Source of the DNA: Alphaproteobacteria bacterium
GTDB lineage: Bacteria; Pseudomonadota; Alphaproteobacteria; UBA8366
DNA length: 58,939 nt
Reading direction: 5' to 3'
Assembly (NCBI GenBank): GCA_030743445.1
Contig: JASLSL010000296.1
Location: 1-58,939, forward strand
Positions 15,768-24,114 of the stretch are shown here, in pieces (position 1 is the stretch's first letter; each line of letters starts with the position of its first letter). Made by a program: the position numbers and the translations under genes. The notes under the pieces were generated by a model that worked only from the letters and a program-made list of their open reading frames with translations, was not told where the DNA came from and made no database searches.

Positions 15768-17108
15768 ATGAGGGAAGGCAGCCTCGAAGCCCCGGTGCGC
15801 CACCCGATCCCGTGGCGGGACGAGGCGTTCTGGGACGCGGTGAAGCTCGACGAGGAGCTGCGGCGGGTGTTCGACATCTGCCACGGCTGCCGCCGCTGCT
15901 TCAATCTCTGCGACAGCTTCCCGCGGCTGTTCGACCTGATCGACGACTCGGAGACCGGCGAGCTCGACTCGGTCGCCAGCGCCGGCTTCAAGCCGGTGGT
16001 CGATGCCTGCACGCTCTGCGACATGTGCTTCATGACCAAGTGCCCCTATGTCCCGCCGCACGACTTCAACCTCGACTTCCCGCATTTGATGCTGCGCGCC
16101 CGCGCGCTCGCCCACCGCAAGGGCGAGGTCGGAAGGGTCGAGGGGGCGCTCGCCCAAACCGACCGCAACGGGCGGATGGCGGGACGCGTGGCCGGGCTCG
16201 CCAACTGGGCCTCGGCGCGCGGCAATTCCCTGACCCGGCCGCTGATCGGCGCCCTCGCCGGCATCCACCCGGACGCCGAGTTGCCGCGGTTCGCGAACCG
16301 GACGCTCGTCGGCCGTGCGGCCGAGGCACCCGAGGTCGACCGTCTTGCCCCGGCCTTCGGCCGCAAGGCGGTGATCTATGCGACCTGCTTCGCCAATTAC
16401 AACAACCCGGAGATCGGCGCGGCGGCGCGCGCGGTCCTGGCCCGGAACGGGGTCGAGACCGCGGTCGTCCACCCGTCGTGTTGCGGCATGCCGCAATTGG
16501 AGCAGGGCGACATCGCCGCGGTCGCCGAAAGTGCGGCCGTGGTCGCGGGCGAGCTCGGGCGCTGGATCGACGACGGCTACGACGTGATCGCCCTGGTGCC
16601 GAGCTGCGCCCTGATGCTGAAATTCGAATGGCCGCTCATCTTGGCGCAAGACTCGGCGGTCGCGAAGCTGGCGCGATCGACCTTCGACATTTCGGAATAC
16701 ATTGTCGATATCGCCCGCAAGGAAGGCCTCGCCGACGGGCTCGAGGCCTTGGAGGGCGGTGTGGCGATCCATCTCGCCTGCCACGCGAGGGCGCAGAACA
16801 TGGGCCCCAAGGCGGTGGAGATGATGCGCCTGGTGCCGGACGTCGACGTCGCGGTGATCGAGCGTTGCTCGGGCCACGGCGGTGCGTGGGGCATCAGGAA
16901 GGACAACTTCGATGTCGCGATCAAGGTCGGCCGGCCGGCCGCGCGCCAGGCGATCGAGAGCGGCAAGCGCTACATCGCCTCGGAATGCCCGCTCGCCACC
17001 CTGCACATCGCCCAAGGGATGGAATTACTGGCCGGCGAGCAACCGGCGCCGGAGGCCGTCGCCCACCCGATCGTGCTGTTCGCCCGCGCCTACGGGCTTA
17101 TCGAGTGA
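15768..17108 (+). CDS. Fe-S protein with two CCG domains (GlpC/HdrD-like)
   Basis: 446 residues. The N-terminal part carries two [4Fe-4S] motifs: C38, C41, C44, C48 (CHGCRRCFNLC) and C81, C84, C87, C92 (CTLCDMCFMTKCP). The C-terminal half has two CCG-type cysteine-rich domains: SCCGMP after YATCFANYN, and ERCSGHGGAW after HLACHARAQNMG. This is the build of GlpC and heterodisulfide reductase D-type electron carriers, which take electrons from flavoproteins or quinone. It follows the rubrerythrin gene by 100 bp and precedes the DUF3501 gene by 10 bp, so it is probably the reductase or electron conduit for rubrerythrin. It has no membrane span. Confidence 0.87.
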   Translation: MREGSLEAPVRHPIPWRDEAFWDAVKLDEELRRVFDICHGCRRCFNLCDSFPRLFDLIDDSETGELDSVASAGFKPVVDACTLCDMCFMTKCPYVPPHDFNLDFPHLMLRARALAHRKGEVGRVEGALAQTDRNGRMAGRVAGLANWASARGNSLTRPLIGALAGIHPDAELPRFANRTLVGRAAEAPEVDRLAPAFGRKAVIYATCFANYNNPEIGAAARAVLARNGVETAVVHPSCCGMPQLEQGDIAAVAESAAVVAGELGRWIDDGYDVIALVPSCALMLKFEWPLILAQDSAVAKLARSTFDISEYIVDIARKEGLADGLEALEGGVAIHLACHARAQNMGPKAVEMMRLVPDVDVAVIERCSGHGGAWGIRKDNFDVAIKVGRPAARQAIESGKRYIASECPLATLHIAQGMELLAGEQPAPEAVAHPIVLFARAYGLIE

Positions 17109-17118
17109 GGTAGAGATC

Positions 17119-17709
17119 ATGAATTCCAAGACCGAGCTCGCCCGCGGCGACATCATGGCGATGGCGGACTACGCCAAGGTCCGCAAGGCGAAGCAACAGG
17201 AAATCGTCACCATCAAGAAGGTGCGGCGCATTCTGGTCGGCCCCTACGCGACCTGCCATTTCGAGAGCTACGAGACCATGTGGCGCCAGATCCACGAGAT
17301 GCTCTACATCGAAAAAGGTGGCGAGGAGCAGATCGGGGATGAGCTGGCGGCTTACAACCCGCTGATCCCGAAGGGCCGGGAGCTGATCGTGACGGTGATG
17401 TTCGAGATCGACGATCCAGACTTGCGCGCTCAATTCCTCGCCGGCCTCGGCGGGGTCGAGGAAACGATGACGTTGGAGTTCGACGGCGAGACCGTGGCCG
17501 GCGTGCCCGAGGCCGACGTCGACCGCACCACGGCGGACGGCAAGGCGTCCGCGGTGCAGTTCATCCACTTTCCCTTTACCGACGACCAGGTCGAGAAGTT
17601 CCGCTCACCCGGCGCGCGCGCGGTCATCGGCTTCGGCCACCCGGCCTACGCCCACATGGCGGTCCTGCCCGAGGAGACGCGCCGGTCGCTGGCGGGGGAT
17701 TTTACTTAG
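17119..17709 (+). CDS. DUF3501 family protein
   Basis: 196 residues of the DUF3501 family. Recognisable parts are ARGDIMAMADYAKVRKAKQQ at the start, YETMWRQIHEMLYIEKGG, AAYNPLIPKGRELIVT and VQFIHFPFT. The function is unknown; it has no signal peptide or metal motif beyond a single Cys. It is the last gene of the rubrerythrin/Fe-S/DUF3501 unit, a set that recurs together in proteobacterial genomes, so a shared role in peroxide defence is likely. Its stop overlaps the stop of the convergent SH3 gene by 4 bp. Confidence 0.85.
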   Translation: MNSKTELARGDIMAMADYAKVRKAKQQEIVTIKKVRRILVGPYATCHFESYETMWRQIHEMLYIEKGGEEQIGDELAAYNPLIPKGRELIVTVMFEIDDPDLRAQFLAGLGGVEETMTLEFDGETVAGVPEADVDRTTADGKASAVQFIHFPFTDDQVEKFRSPGARAVIGFGHPAYAHMAVLPEETRRSLAGDFT

Positions 17710-18206
17710 GGAAAGGTCTCGCTCGGCTTGAGGCCCCAGATGCCGTGGCGCTCGATCCAGCCTTCGAAGCCGCGCGCCACCACCTGGCACCAGAGCTTGT
17801 CGCACTTCTCGACCATCGCGATCATGCCGGGGCCGAGCCGCGCCACGGCGGGCGATTCCTTGCTTGCCTGCCGGCGGAGTGTCGCCATCTTGCCGGTCAC
17901 GACGATGCTGCGGCGGCCCGACAGCATCGCCCGGTGGACCCAGCCCTCGGCCCCCTCCCAGTCCCGAATCTTACGCCAGGTGTCGAACTCGGCGATCACC
18001 TCGACCGGCATCGCCTTCTGCACGAACACCCATTTGACCGGATAGCGCACGCCCGGGCCGGCGCGGACGTTGACCTCGTCGGCCCGGAGCGAGGCGAAGC
18101 GCTGGACCTGCGTCAGCGCGTCCTTGTCGCCGCTTGGGCCTTGCGCCATCGCACCCGGCCCGATGACCACGATTCCCAAGATGCCAACAATGGCGGCGCA
18201 TCGCAT
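17706..18206 (-). CDS. Secreted protein with two bacterial SH3 domains
   Basis: 166 residues. The N-terminus (1-21, ending GAMA) is a signal peptide. Two SH3-like segments follow: about 38-100 (SLRADEVNVRAGPGVRYPVKWVF ... WRKIRDWEGAEGWVHRAMLSG, here given in parts) and about 100-160 (MATLRRQASKESPAVARLGP ... GFEGWIERHGIWGL). Such periplasmic domains usually bind cell-wall peptides or other proteins. The ATG at 18206 was chosen because it gives a clean signal peptide. It is divergent from the dehydrogenase gene, with 64 bp between the starts. Confidence 0.83.
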   Translation of the reverse strand: MRCAAIVGILGIVVIGPGAMAQGPSGDKDALTQVQRFASLRADEVNVRAGPGVRYPVKWVFVQKAMPVEVIAEFDTWRKIRDWEGAEGWVHRAMLSGRRSIVVTGKMATLRRQASKESPAVARLGPGMIAMVEKCDKLWCQVVARGFEGWIERHGIWGLKPSETFP

Positions 18207-18270
18207 CACGCTGTACAATGCGGGCCGCCGCGGTCTAAACCCGGTGCCGAGCGCAGTTCCGAGATTGATA

Positions 18271-19257
18271 ATGGCCAAGAAGAATTCTCTCGTTATCGTG
18301 ACCCGCAAACTCCCCGACGTGATCGAGACGCGGATGATGGAGTTGTTCGACGCACGGCTGAACCTCGAAGACCGCCCGATGTCGAAGGCGAAACTGATCG
18401 AGGCGGTAAAAGAAGCCGACATCCTGGTGCCGACCGTCACCGACCGCATCGACAAAGAGATTCTGACCCAAGCCGGTAAAAAGCTCAAGCTGATCGCCTC
18501 GTTCGGAACCGGCATCGACCACATCGATCTCGCCGCGGCGAAGGCGGCCGACATCATCGTGACCAACACGCCCGGGGTCCTGACCGAGGATACCGCCGAC
18601 ATGACCATGGCGTTGATCCTGGCGGTGCCGCGGCGCCTTGCCGAGGGCGAGCGCCTGGTGCGCTCGGGCACGTGGACCGGTTGGGGCCCGACCTCGATGC
18701 TGGGCCATCGCATCTGGGGCAAGCGACTCGGCATTATCGGCATGGGCCGGATCGGCCAGGCGGTCGCCCACCGGGCGCGCGGCTTCGGGCTCTCGATCCA
18801 TTACCACAACCGCCGCCAGGCGCACGCCGACATCGAAGCCGAGCTCGAGGCGACCTATTGGGAGAGTCTCGACCAGATGCTCGCCCACATGGACATCATC
18901 TCGGTCAACTGCCCGCATACGCCGGCGACCTTCCATCTGTTGTCGGAGCGCCGGCTCAAGCTGGTCAAGCCGCACGCCTATATCGTCAACACCAGCCGCG
19001 GCGAGGTCATCAACGAGAACGCGCTCGCCAAGATGCTGGCCAACGACGAGATCGCCGGCGCCGGGCTCGACGTGTTCGAGCACGAGCCGGCGATCAATCC
19101 GAAGCTCATGGAGCTGCAAAACGTCGTCCTGCTGCCGCATATGGGCTCGGCGACGCTCGAGGGCCGCATCGACATGGGCGACAAGGTGGTGATCAACATC
19201 AAGACCTTCGTCGACGGCCACGCCCCGCCGGACCGCGTGCTCGACGAGATGTTCTGA
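18271..19257 (+). CDS. D-2-hydroxyacid dehydrogenase (glyoxylate/hydroxypyruvate reductase type)
   Basis: 328-residue NAD(P)-dependent D-2-hydroxyacid dehydrogenase. It has FGTGIDHIDL before the cofactor domain, the Rossmann motif GMGRIGQAVA, VNTSRGEVINENAL with the substrate arginine, the GLDVFEHEP glutamate region and the catalytic histidine in LLPHMGSAT. This residue set and length fit glyoxylate/hydroxypyruvate reductases and erythronate-type relatives; the exact substrate cannot be told from sequence alone. It is followed after 87 bp by the small FliF-tail-like gene and fliG, with no obvious functional link. Confidence 0.88.
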   Translation: MAKKNSLVIVTRKLPDVIETRMMELFDARLNLEDRPMSKAKLIEAVKEADILVPTVTDRIDKEILTQAGKKLKLIASFGTGIDHIDLAAAKAADIIVTNTPGVLTEDTADMTMALILAVPRRLAEGERLVRSGTWTGWGPTSMLGHRIWGKRLGIIGMGRIGQAVAHRARGFGLSIHYHNRRQAHADIEAELEATYWESLDQMLAHMDIISVNCPHTPATFHLLSERRLKLVKPHAYIVNTSRGEVINENALAKMLANDEIAGAGLDVFEHEPAINPKLMELQNVVLLPHMGSATLEGRIDMGDKVVINIKTFVDGHAPPDRVLDEMF

Positions 19258-19344
19258 CCGGGCGGGCCGATATAGCCCTTCCTCTGCGACGCCGACTGCG
19301 ATTATGATGGGCGAGGACAAATTGCCGGGACGGAATGCCGGGGA

Positions 19345-19542
19345 ATGAGCGACCGCGCACTGAAAATGTTGAGGATCTATCTCGACGCCCGCGCCGATGA
19401 AGAGGCCGAGTCGGAGATCGACACCCGCCGAGTCGACGGCGAGATCAGGGCGTCCGCCAGACGCGTGGTCGGCGAGATCATCGAGCGACACCCGGACAGG
19501 GCGGTCTCGATCATCCGTAAATGGATGATCCAATACCATTGA
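19345..19542 (+). CDS. 65-residue microprotein resembling the FliG-binding C-terminal tail of FliF
   Basis: 65 residues, predicted fully helical and highly charged, with no membrane segment. The C-terminal half (RVVGEIIERHPDRAVSIIRK followed by WM) has the pattern of the extreme C-terminus of the flagellar MS-ring protein FliF: an amphipathic helix, then a short break with proline, then hydrophobic positions ending in IR-basic-W-M. In Salmonella FliF the matching end is NDPRVVALVIRQWM. That tail is what FliF uses to bind the FliG N-terminal domain. The gene ends 9 bp before fliG. No upstream fliF body exists: the preceding 87 bp is non-coding. It may be a stand-alone FliG-binding peptide or a remnant of a lost fliF. 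Confidence 0.7.
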   Translation: MSDRALKMLRIYLDARADEEAESEIDTRRVDGEIRASARRVVGEIIERHPDRAVSIIRKWMIQYH

Positions 19543-19551
19543 GGCTGAGCG

Positions 19552-20568
19552 ATGCAGGTTCGTGACGACTACCGAAGCCTGGGCGGCCCCGAGAAGGCTG
19601 CGATCCTGATGCTGTCGCTCGACGAGGAGCACGCCACGCAGATCTTCGGGCTCATGGACGACGAGGAGATCCGCGAGATTTCTCAGACCATGGCAAACCT
19701 GGGGACGGTAAACTCCGAGGTCGTCGAGCGCCTGTTCGTCGAGTTCGCCGAACAGATTTCCTCGACCGGCTCCCTGGTCGGCACCATGGCCAGCACCGAG
19801 CGGGCCTTGGGCAATGCACTCGGCGAAGAGCGGGTGGCCACGATCATGGAGGAGATCCGCGGTCCGGCGGGCCGCACCATGTGGGACAAGCTCGCCAATG
19901 TGAATGAGACCGTGCTCGCCAACTACCTCAAGAACGAATACCCGCAGACCGTCGCGGTGATCATGTCCAAGATCAAGTCGGAGCATGCGTCGCGGGTTCT
20001 GACCACCCTGCCCGAGACCTTCGCGATGGAGGTCATCTCTCGGATGCTGCGCATGGAGGCGGTGCAGAAGGAAGTCGTGGACGATGTCGAACGCACACTC
20101 CGCAACGAGTTCATGTCCAACCTCGCCCGCACCCAAACCCAGGACAGCCACGAGATGATGTCGGAAATCTTCAACAGCTTAGACCGGGGGACGGAAGACC
20201 GCTTCATGGGCATGCTGGAGGAGCGCAACCGGGAATCAGCGGAGCGCATCCGCGCCCTGATGTTCACCTTCGACGACTTGGCGAAGATCGACCCAGCGGG
20301 CATCCAGACGCTGCTGCGCGCGGTCGACAAGGATAAGCTGGGGACGGCGCTCAAGGGCGCCTCGGACACGGTCAAGGATCTGTTCTTCGACAACATGTCG
20401 GAGCGCGCGGCGAAGATCCTGCGCGAGGACATGGCGGCGATGGGCCCGGTTCGCCTCCGCGACGTCGACGAGGCGCAGGCCGAGATGGTCAGTAACGCGA
20501 AGGACCTCGCCGCAAAGGGCGAGATCATGATCGCCGAAGGCGGCGCCGACGACGAACTGGTCTACTGA
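19552..20568 (+). CDS. fliG: Flagellar motor switch protein FliG
   Basis: 338-residue, full-length FliG. The N-terminal FliF-binding domain (about 1-100: GGPEKAAILMLSLDEEHATQ), the middle FliM-binding domain (about 110-195: YPQTVAVIMSKIKSEHASR) and the C-terminal torque domain (about 230-330) are all present. The torque helix keeps its charged residues (ALKGAS, NMSERAAKILREDM, MGPVRLRDVDEAQ), so the protein should be able to work in a motor. No fliF, fliH, fliN or other flagellar gene is nearby, whereas alphaproteobacterial fliG is normally between fliF and fliH. It is coupled to the upstream FliF-tail-like gene. Its last 7 bp overlap the end of the convergent flavoprotein gene. Confidence 0.93.
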   Translation: MQVRDDYRSLGGPEKAAILMLSLDEEHATQIFGLMDDEEIREISQTMANLGTVNSEVVERLFVEFAEQISSTGSLVGTMASTERALGNALGEERVATIMEEIRGPAGRTMWDKLANVNETVLANYLKNEYPQTVAVIMSKIKSEHASRVLTTLPETFAMEVISRMLRMEAVQKEVVDDVERTLRNEFMSNLARTQTQDSHEMMSEIFNSLDRGTEDRFMGMLEERNRESAERIRALMFTFDDLAKIDPAGIQTLLRAVDKDKLGTALKGASDTVKDLFFDNMSERAAKILREDMAAMGPVRLRDVDEAQAEMVSNAKDLAAKGEIMIAEGGADDELVY

Positions 20569-21758
20569 GGCCGCACCGAGCTTCGTACCCCGAGACCATT
20601 GTCCGGCGCGGCGAACCGCGCGATCGAGAACGCGTCGATCGGCAGCGAACTCTTCCCATCCAATATCAACTCGGCGATGATCCGGCCGACGATCGGGCCG
20701 AGCTGGAAACCGTGGGCCGAGAAGCCGAAGGCGTGATAGGCGTCGGGTGCGGCCTGGCCGGGGCCGATAACCGGAATCTCGTCGGGCATGATGCCCTCGA
20801 TGCCGCACCAGGTCCGGACCACCGCCACCTCGCTCATGATCGGGAACACCCGGCACACGGTGCGGGCGCTGAGCGCCATCTTGGCGGGATCGGGCTCGGC
20901 GGTCTCGGCATCGCGGTCGGCCCCGCCGCGATGCCCGCCGCCGATCAGCACCGTGCCCGCGTGCGTCTGCTTGAACGACAGCTTATCGCCGGCAAGCCCG
21001 CAGACCGGCTCGATGAAGCGCGGCACGGGGCCGGTCACCATCATCATCGGCGCCGCCGCAGCCAGTGGCGCACGATCCCCCAGCATCGCCGCGATGCGAT
21101 CGCCCCAGGCCCCGGCGCAATTGACCACGACCGGCGCCGCATAGCGCCGGTCGCCGGCGCGCACGTGCCATTCGTCGCCCCGGCGCTCGATCCCGGTGAC
21201 GCCGTCGTTCAACGCGAATTCGACCCCGAGGGATTCCGCCTTGCGCCAAAACGCGCCCGTCGTTCGCATCGGATCGGCGGCGCCGTCCTCGCGGCACACC
21301 AGAGCGCCGACACAGTGTGGCGCCACCGCCGGCACCAGGTGTTGCAACTCGTTGCCGCTGACCGGCTCCTCGTGGTCGTAGCCGAGGTCGCGGACCATCC
21401 GGGCGCGCGCCTCCAAGGTTTTCATCTCGTCTTCGTTTTCGGCGATTTTGATCTGGCCGTGCGCCTCGAAGCCGCAGTCATGGCCGACCAGCGCCTCGAT
21501 CCGCTGCCAGATTTCGAGCGATTCGACGGCGAGCGGGATTTCCGCCGGATGCCGGCCGAGCCGCCGGACCCCGCCGGCGTTGACCCCCGAGGCAAACCGC
21601 CCCGGCGTGCGCATTTCGATGATCCGCACCCGCTTCCCGCGCAACGCCAGTTGGAGCGCCGCCGAGCAGCCATGAAGGCCGCCCCCGACAACGATGACAT
21701 CGATCGGCCCGGGGATCGGCGCTTGAGACGCCCTTGGGGACGGCCGGGGGGACGGCAT
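20562..21758 (-). CDS. FAD-dependent amino-acid oxidase/dehydrogenase family protein
   Basis: 398-residue flavoprotein of the DAO/glycine oxidase/sarcosine oxidase beta family. The FAD-binding motif is VIVVGGGLHGCSAALQLALR (about 21-40), followed by the acidic residue at the end of strand two (RIIE) and FASGVNAGGVRRLGRHPAEI. The C-terminal HAFGFSAHGFQLGP closes the FAD site, as in SoxB-like enzymes. Probable reaction: oxidative deamination or demethylation of a small amine or amino acid. The substrate is unknown. It lies 8 bp downstream of moeB on the same strand. The ATG at 21758 was picked over longer versions that would overlap moeB. Confidence 0.87.
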   Translation of the reverse strand: MPSPRPSPRASQAPIPGPIDVIVVGGGLHGCSAALQLALRGKRVRIIEMRTPGRFASGVNAGGVRRLGRHPAEIPLAVESLEIWQRIEALVGHDCGFEAHGQIKIAENEDEMKTLEARARMVRDLGYDHEEPVSGNELQHLVPAVAPHCVGALVCREDGAADPMRTTGAFWRKAESLGVEFALNDGVTGIERRGDEWHVRAGDRRYAAPVVVNCAGAWGDRIAAMLGDRAPLAAAAPMMMVTGPVPRFIEPVCGLAGDKLSFKQTHAGTVLIGGGHRGGADRDAETAEPDPAKMALSARTVCRVFPIMSEVAVVRTWCGIEGIMPDEIPVIGPGQAAPDAYHAFGFSAHGFQLGPIVGRIIAELILDGKSSLPIDAFSIARFAAPDNGLGVRSSVRPQ

Positions 21759-21766
21759 GAAAGGGG

Positions 21767-22573
21767 TTATTCCGCCGCGCTGGCGAGCTCGGTGATGCTC
21801 GGCGCCTCGCCGCAGAGCGCGCACTTCGCGTCGCGCCGGACCTTGAGCTCGCGCAGGTTGGCGCCGAGCGCATCGTAGAGCAGCAGCCGGCCCGAGAGCC
21901 CGTCGCCGAGGCCGAGCAGTTCCTTCAGCACCTCGGTCGCCTGCATGGTGCCCAAGACGCCCGCGACGGAGCCGAAAATTCCGGCCTGCTCGCAGCCCGG
22001 GACGAGGTCGCGGTCAGGCTGGTTCGGGAACAAACACCGGTAGCAGGGATTGTCGCCCTCGCGATAAGCCTTGACCGTGGTGAGTTGGCCCTCGTAGCGC
22101 AGCAACGCCGCGGTCACCAACGGCACCTTGGCGAAATAGCACGCGTCGTTGACGAGGTACCTTGTGTCGAAATTATCGCTGCCGTCGGCAACCAGATCGT
22201 AGCGCGAGATGATATCGAGCGCGTTGCCGGCGACCAGCCGCTCGTTGTGGGTCGTGACCTCGATCTCCGGATTGATCGAGCGGAGACGGTCGATCGCGCT
22301 CTCGACCTTGGCGCGGCCGATGTCCTCGGTGCCGTGGACGATCTGGCGCTGCAAATTGGTGATATCGACGGTGTCGAAGTCGACGATGCCGAGCCGCCCG
22401 ACCCCGGCCGCCGCCAGGTACATCAACACCGGCGAGCCGAGACCGCCGGCGCCGACCACCAGGGCGCTGGAGCGCAAGAGGCGCGCCTGGCCTTCCTCGC
22501 CGACTTCCTCGAGCACCACGTGACGCGCATAGCGCATCAGTTGCTCGTCGGTGATTTCGTCGATTTCGCTCAT
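21767..22573 (-). CDS. moeB: ThiF/MoeB-type adenylyltransferase
   Basis: 268-residue E1-like enzyme of the HesA/MoeB/ThiF family that adenylates the C-terminal glycine of a small sulfur-carrier protein (MoaD or ThiS). It shows the ATP site GAGGLGS (41-47), the family block DFDTVDITNLQRQIVH, the GSDNFDTRYLVND loop, two zinc CxxC pairs (C177/C180 and C251/C254) and C194 in GCEQAGIFG. There is no rhodanese domain. Which carrier it serves cannot be told. It sits between cysK and the flavoprotein gene, all on the minus strand, so it may link cysteine-derived sulfur to cofactor synthesis. Confidence 0.9.
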   Translation of the reverse strand: MSEIDEITDEQLMRYARHVVLEEVGEEGQARLLRSSALVVGAGGLGSPVLMYLAAAGVGRLGIVDFDTVDITNLQRQIVHGTEDIGRAKVESAIDRLRSINPEIEVTTHNERLVAGNALDIISRYDLVADGSDNFDTRYLVNDACYFAKVPLVTAALLRYEGQLTTVKAYREGDNPCYRCLFPNQPDRDLVPGCEQAGIFGSVAGVLGTMQATEVLKELLGLGDGLSGRLLLYDALGANLRELKVRRDAKCALCGEAPSITELASAAE

Positions 22574-22590
22574 CGTTTCGAACCCGTCCT

Positions 22591-23550
22591 TTATAGCCCG
22601 TCGAACAGCTCGGTCGAAAGGTAGCGTTCGGCGAAGCTCGGGATGATGACGACGATCCGCTTGCCCTTCATCCCGGGTCGCCCGGCGACCTCGAGCGCCG
22701 CCGAAATCGCCGCCCCCGACGAGATGCCGATCGGCAACCCCTCGAGCTGGGCGGCCTTGCGCGCCATCTCGAAGGCGGTTTCGTTGGCGATGGTGACGAT
22801 CTCGTCGATCATCTCGGTATTCAGGATCGAAGGGACGAATCCGGCGCCGATGCCGGCGATCCGGTGGGAGCCCGGCGGGCGGCCCGAGAGCACCGCGCTG
22901 TCCTCGGGTTCGACCGCGATCATCCGAAGCTCCGGGTTGCGCTCCTTCAACACCTCGGCGCATCCGGTCAGGGTGCCGCCTGTGCCGACCCCCACCACCA
23001 CCACGTCGACCTGGCCGCCGGTATCGCGCCAGATCTCCTCGGCGGTGGTCCGGCGATGGATTTCCGGATTGGCGGGATTGTCGAACTGCTGCGGCATCAC
23101 CGCGTCGCCGATCTCGGCGATCAGCTCCTCGGCGCGGCGGATCGAGCCCGCCATGCCGTCCGCCGCCGGGGTGAGCTCCAATTCGGCACCCAATAGCAAC
23201 AGCATCTTGCGCCGCTCGATCGACATCGACTCGGGCATCGTCAGGATCAGCCGGTAGCCCTTGGCGGCGGCGACGAAGGCGAGCGCGATCCCGGTATTGC
23301 CCGAGGTCGGCTCGACCAGCACCGTGTCCTTGCCGATCTTGCCCTCGGCCTCGAGCGCCTCGATCATCGCGAGGCCGATGCGGTCCTTGACCGAGCCCAG
23401 CGGATTGAAGAATTCGAGCTTGGCCACGAGATCGACCTCGACCCCGGCATCGGCGGCGAGGCGCGAGAGACGCACCAGCGGCGTCTCGCCGATGGTCTCC
23501 AGAATGCTCTCTCGGATACGGCCCTCGGGCCGCGCCGCGCCATCGTCCAT
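22591..23550 (-). CDS. cysK: Cysteine synthase A (O-acetylserine sulfhydrylase)
   Basis: 319-residue PLP enzyme making cysteine from O-acetylserine and sulfide. The PLP lysine is K55 in FFNPLGSVKDRIG, the substrate loop is VEPTSGNTGIAL, and the phosphate-binding GTGGTLTG and GISSGAA motifs are present. A GTG 5 codons upstream (23565) is an alternative start; the ATG has GAGTGG about 11 bp before it. An Rrf2-family regulator gene is the next gene upstream on the same strand, 90 bp away, which recalls CymR control of cysteine synthesis in other bacteria. moeB follows 17 bp downstream. Confidence 0.93.
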   Translation of the reverse strand: MDDGAARPEGRIRESILETIGETPLVRLSRLAADAGVEVDLVAKLEFFNPLGSVKDRIGLAMIEALEAEGKIGKDTVLVEPTSGNTGIALAFVAAAKGYRLILTMPESMSIERRKMLLLLGAELELTPAADGMAGSIRRAEELIAEIGDAVMPQQFDNPANPEIHRRTTAEEIWRDTGGQVDVVVVGVGTGGTLTGCAEVLKERNPELRMIAVEPEDSAVLSGRPPGSHRIAGIGAGFVPSILNTEMIDEIVTIANETAFEMARKAAQLEGLPIGISSGAAISAALEVAGRPGMKGKRIVVIIPSFAERYLSTELFDGL

Positions 23551-23655
23551 GACCGCGTTATCCACTCGGTGTGAAATCTCTCGATTTACGCGCGATCAAG
23601 CGTAAAACGCGCCACGGACGGCCACAAGGGCAAGCGGATCGGTGGCGCCGAGGCG

Positions 23656-24111
23656 TCAAATCATGAAGTCGAACTGGTCCTGCGCCGCGCATTCGACGCC
23701 GGCGTCGCGGGCCCGGGCGCAGAGGTCCTCGATGCTGATCTTGTCGAGGCGCTCGAGCGCCGTATCCTGCAGGTCCTGCCAGATCGGCCGCAGCACCTTC
23801 TGGCCGAGGTCGGGGCCGGTCGAGCTCTCGAGCGGGTCCATGGTGCCCTCCATCGCCGAGACGATGCGGGTGATCTCGCCCAAGGTGATGCGCCGGCGCT
23901 CGCGGGCCAGGCGATAGCCGCCGCGCGGCCCCCGGACCCCGCGCAGGATTCCGGCACGCACCAGGCGCTGCAGCACCTGCTCCAGATAGCGGCGCGGAAT
24001 TTCCTGGCGCTCGGCGATGTCCTTGCTCTGCACCGGCACGTCGGAGGCGTTGTAGGCGATGTCGACGACCGCCTCGATGGCGAACATCAGCTTGCGGGTC
24101 AGGCGCAGCAT
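23656..24111 (-). CDS. Rrf2 family transcriptional regulator
   Basis: 151-residue Rrf2-type winged-helix protein: RLTRKLMFAIEAVVDIAYNA at the start, RRYLEQVLQRLVRAGIL as the recognition region and RGPRGGYRLARE as the wing. The three closely spaced cysteines that hold the [2Fe-2S] cluster in IscR (around residues 92-104) are absent; the only cysteines are in LCARARDAGVEC near the end. It is therefore closer to CymR or cluster-free members. It lies just upstream of cysK and 3 bp after dut, suggesting local control of cysteine synthesis. Confidence 0.88.
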   Translation of the reverse strand: MLRLTRKLMFAIEAVVDIAYNASDVPVQSKDIAERQEIPRRYLEQVLQRLVRAGILRGVRGPRGGYRLARERRRITLGEITRIVSAMEGTMDPLESSTGPDLGQKVLRPIWQDLQDTALERLDKISIEDLCARARDAGVECAAQDQFDFMI

Positions 24112-24114
24112 CGC

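Noticed and set aside
23558..23566. TTATCCACT, one base from a DnaA box
   Set aside because: A single site next to the cysK start, with no companion boxes or AT-rich region; expected by chance.
23656..24111. IscR (Fe-S cluster regulator)
   Set aside because: The three cluster cysteines near residues 92-104 are missing and no isc or suf genes are adjacent.
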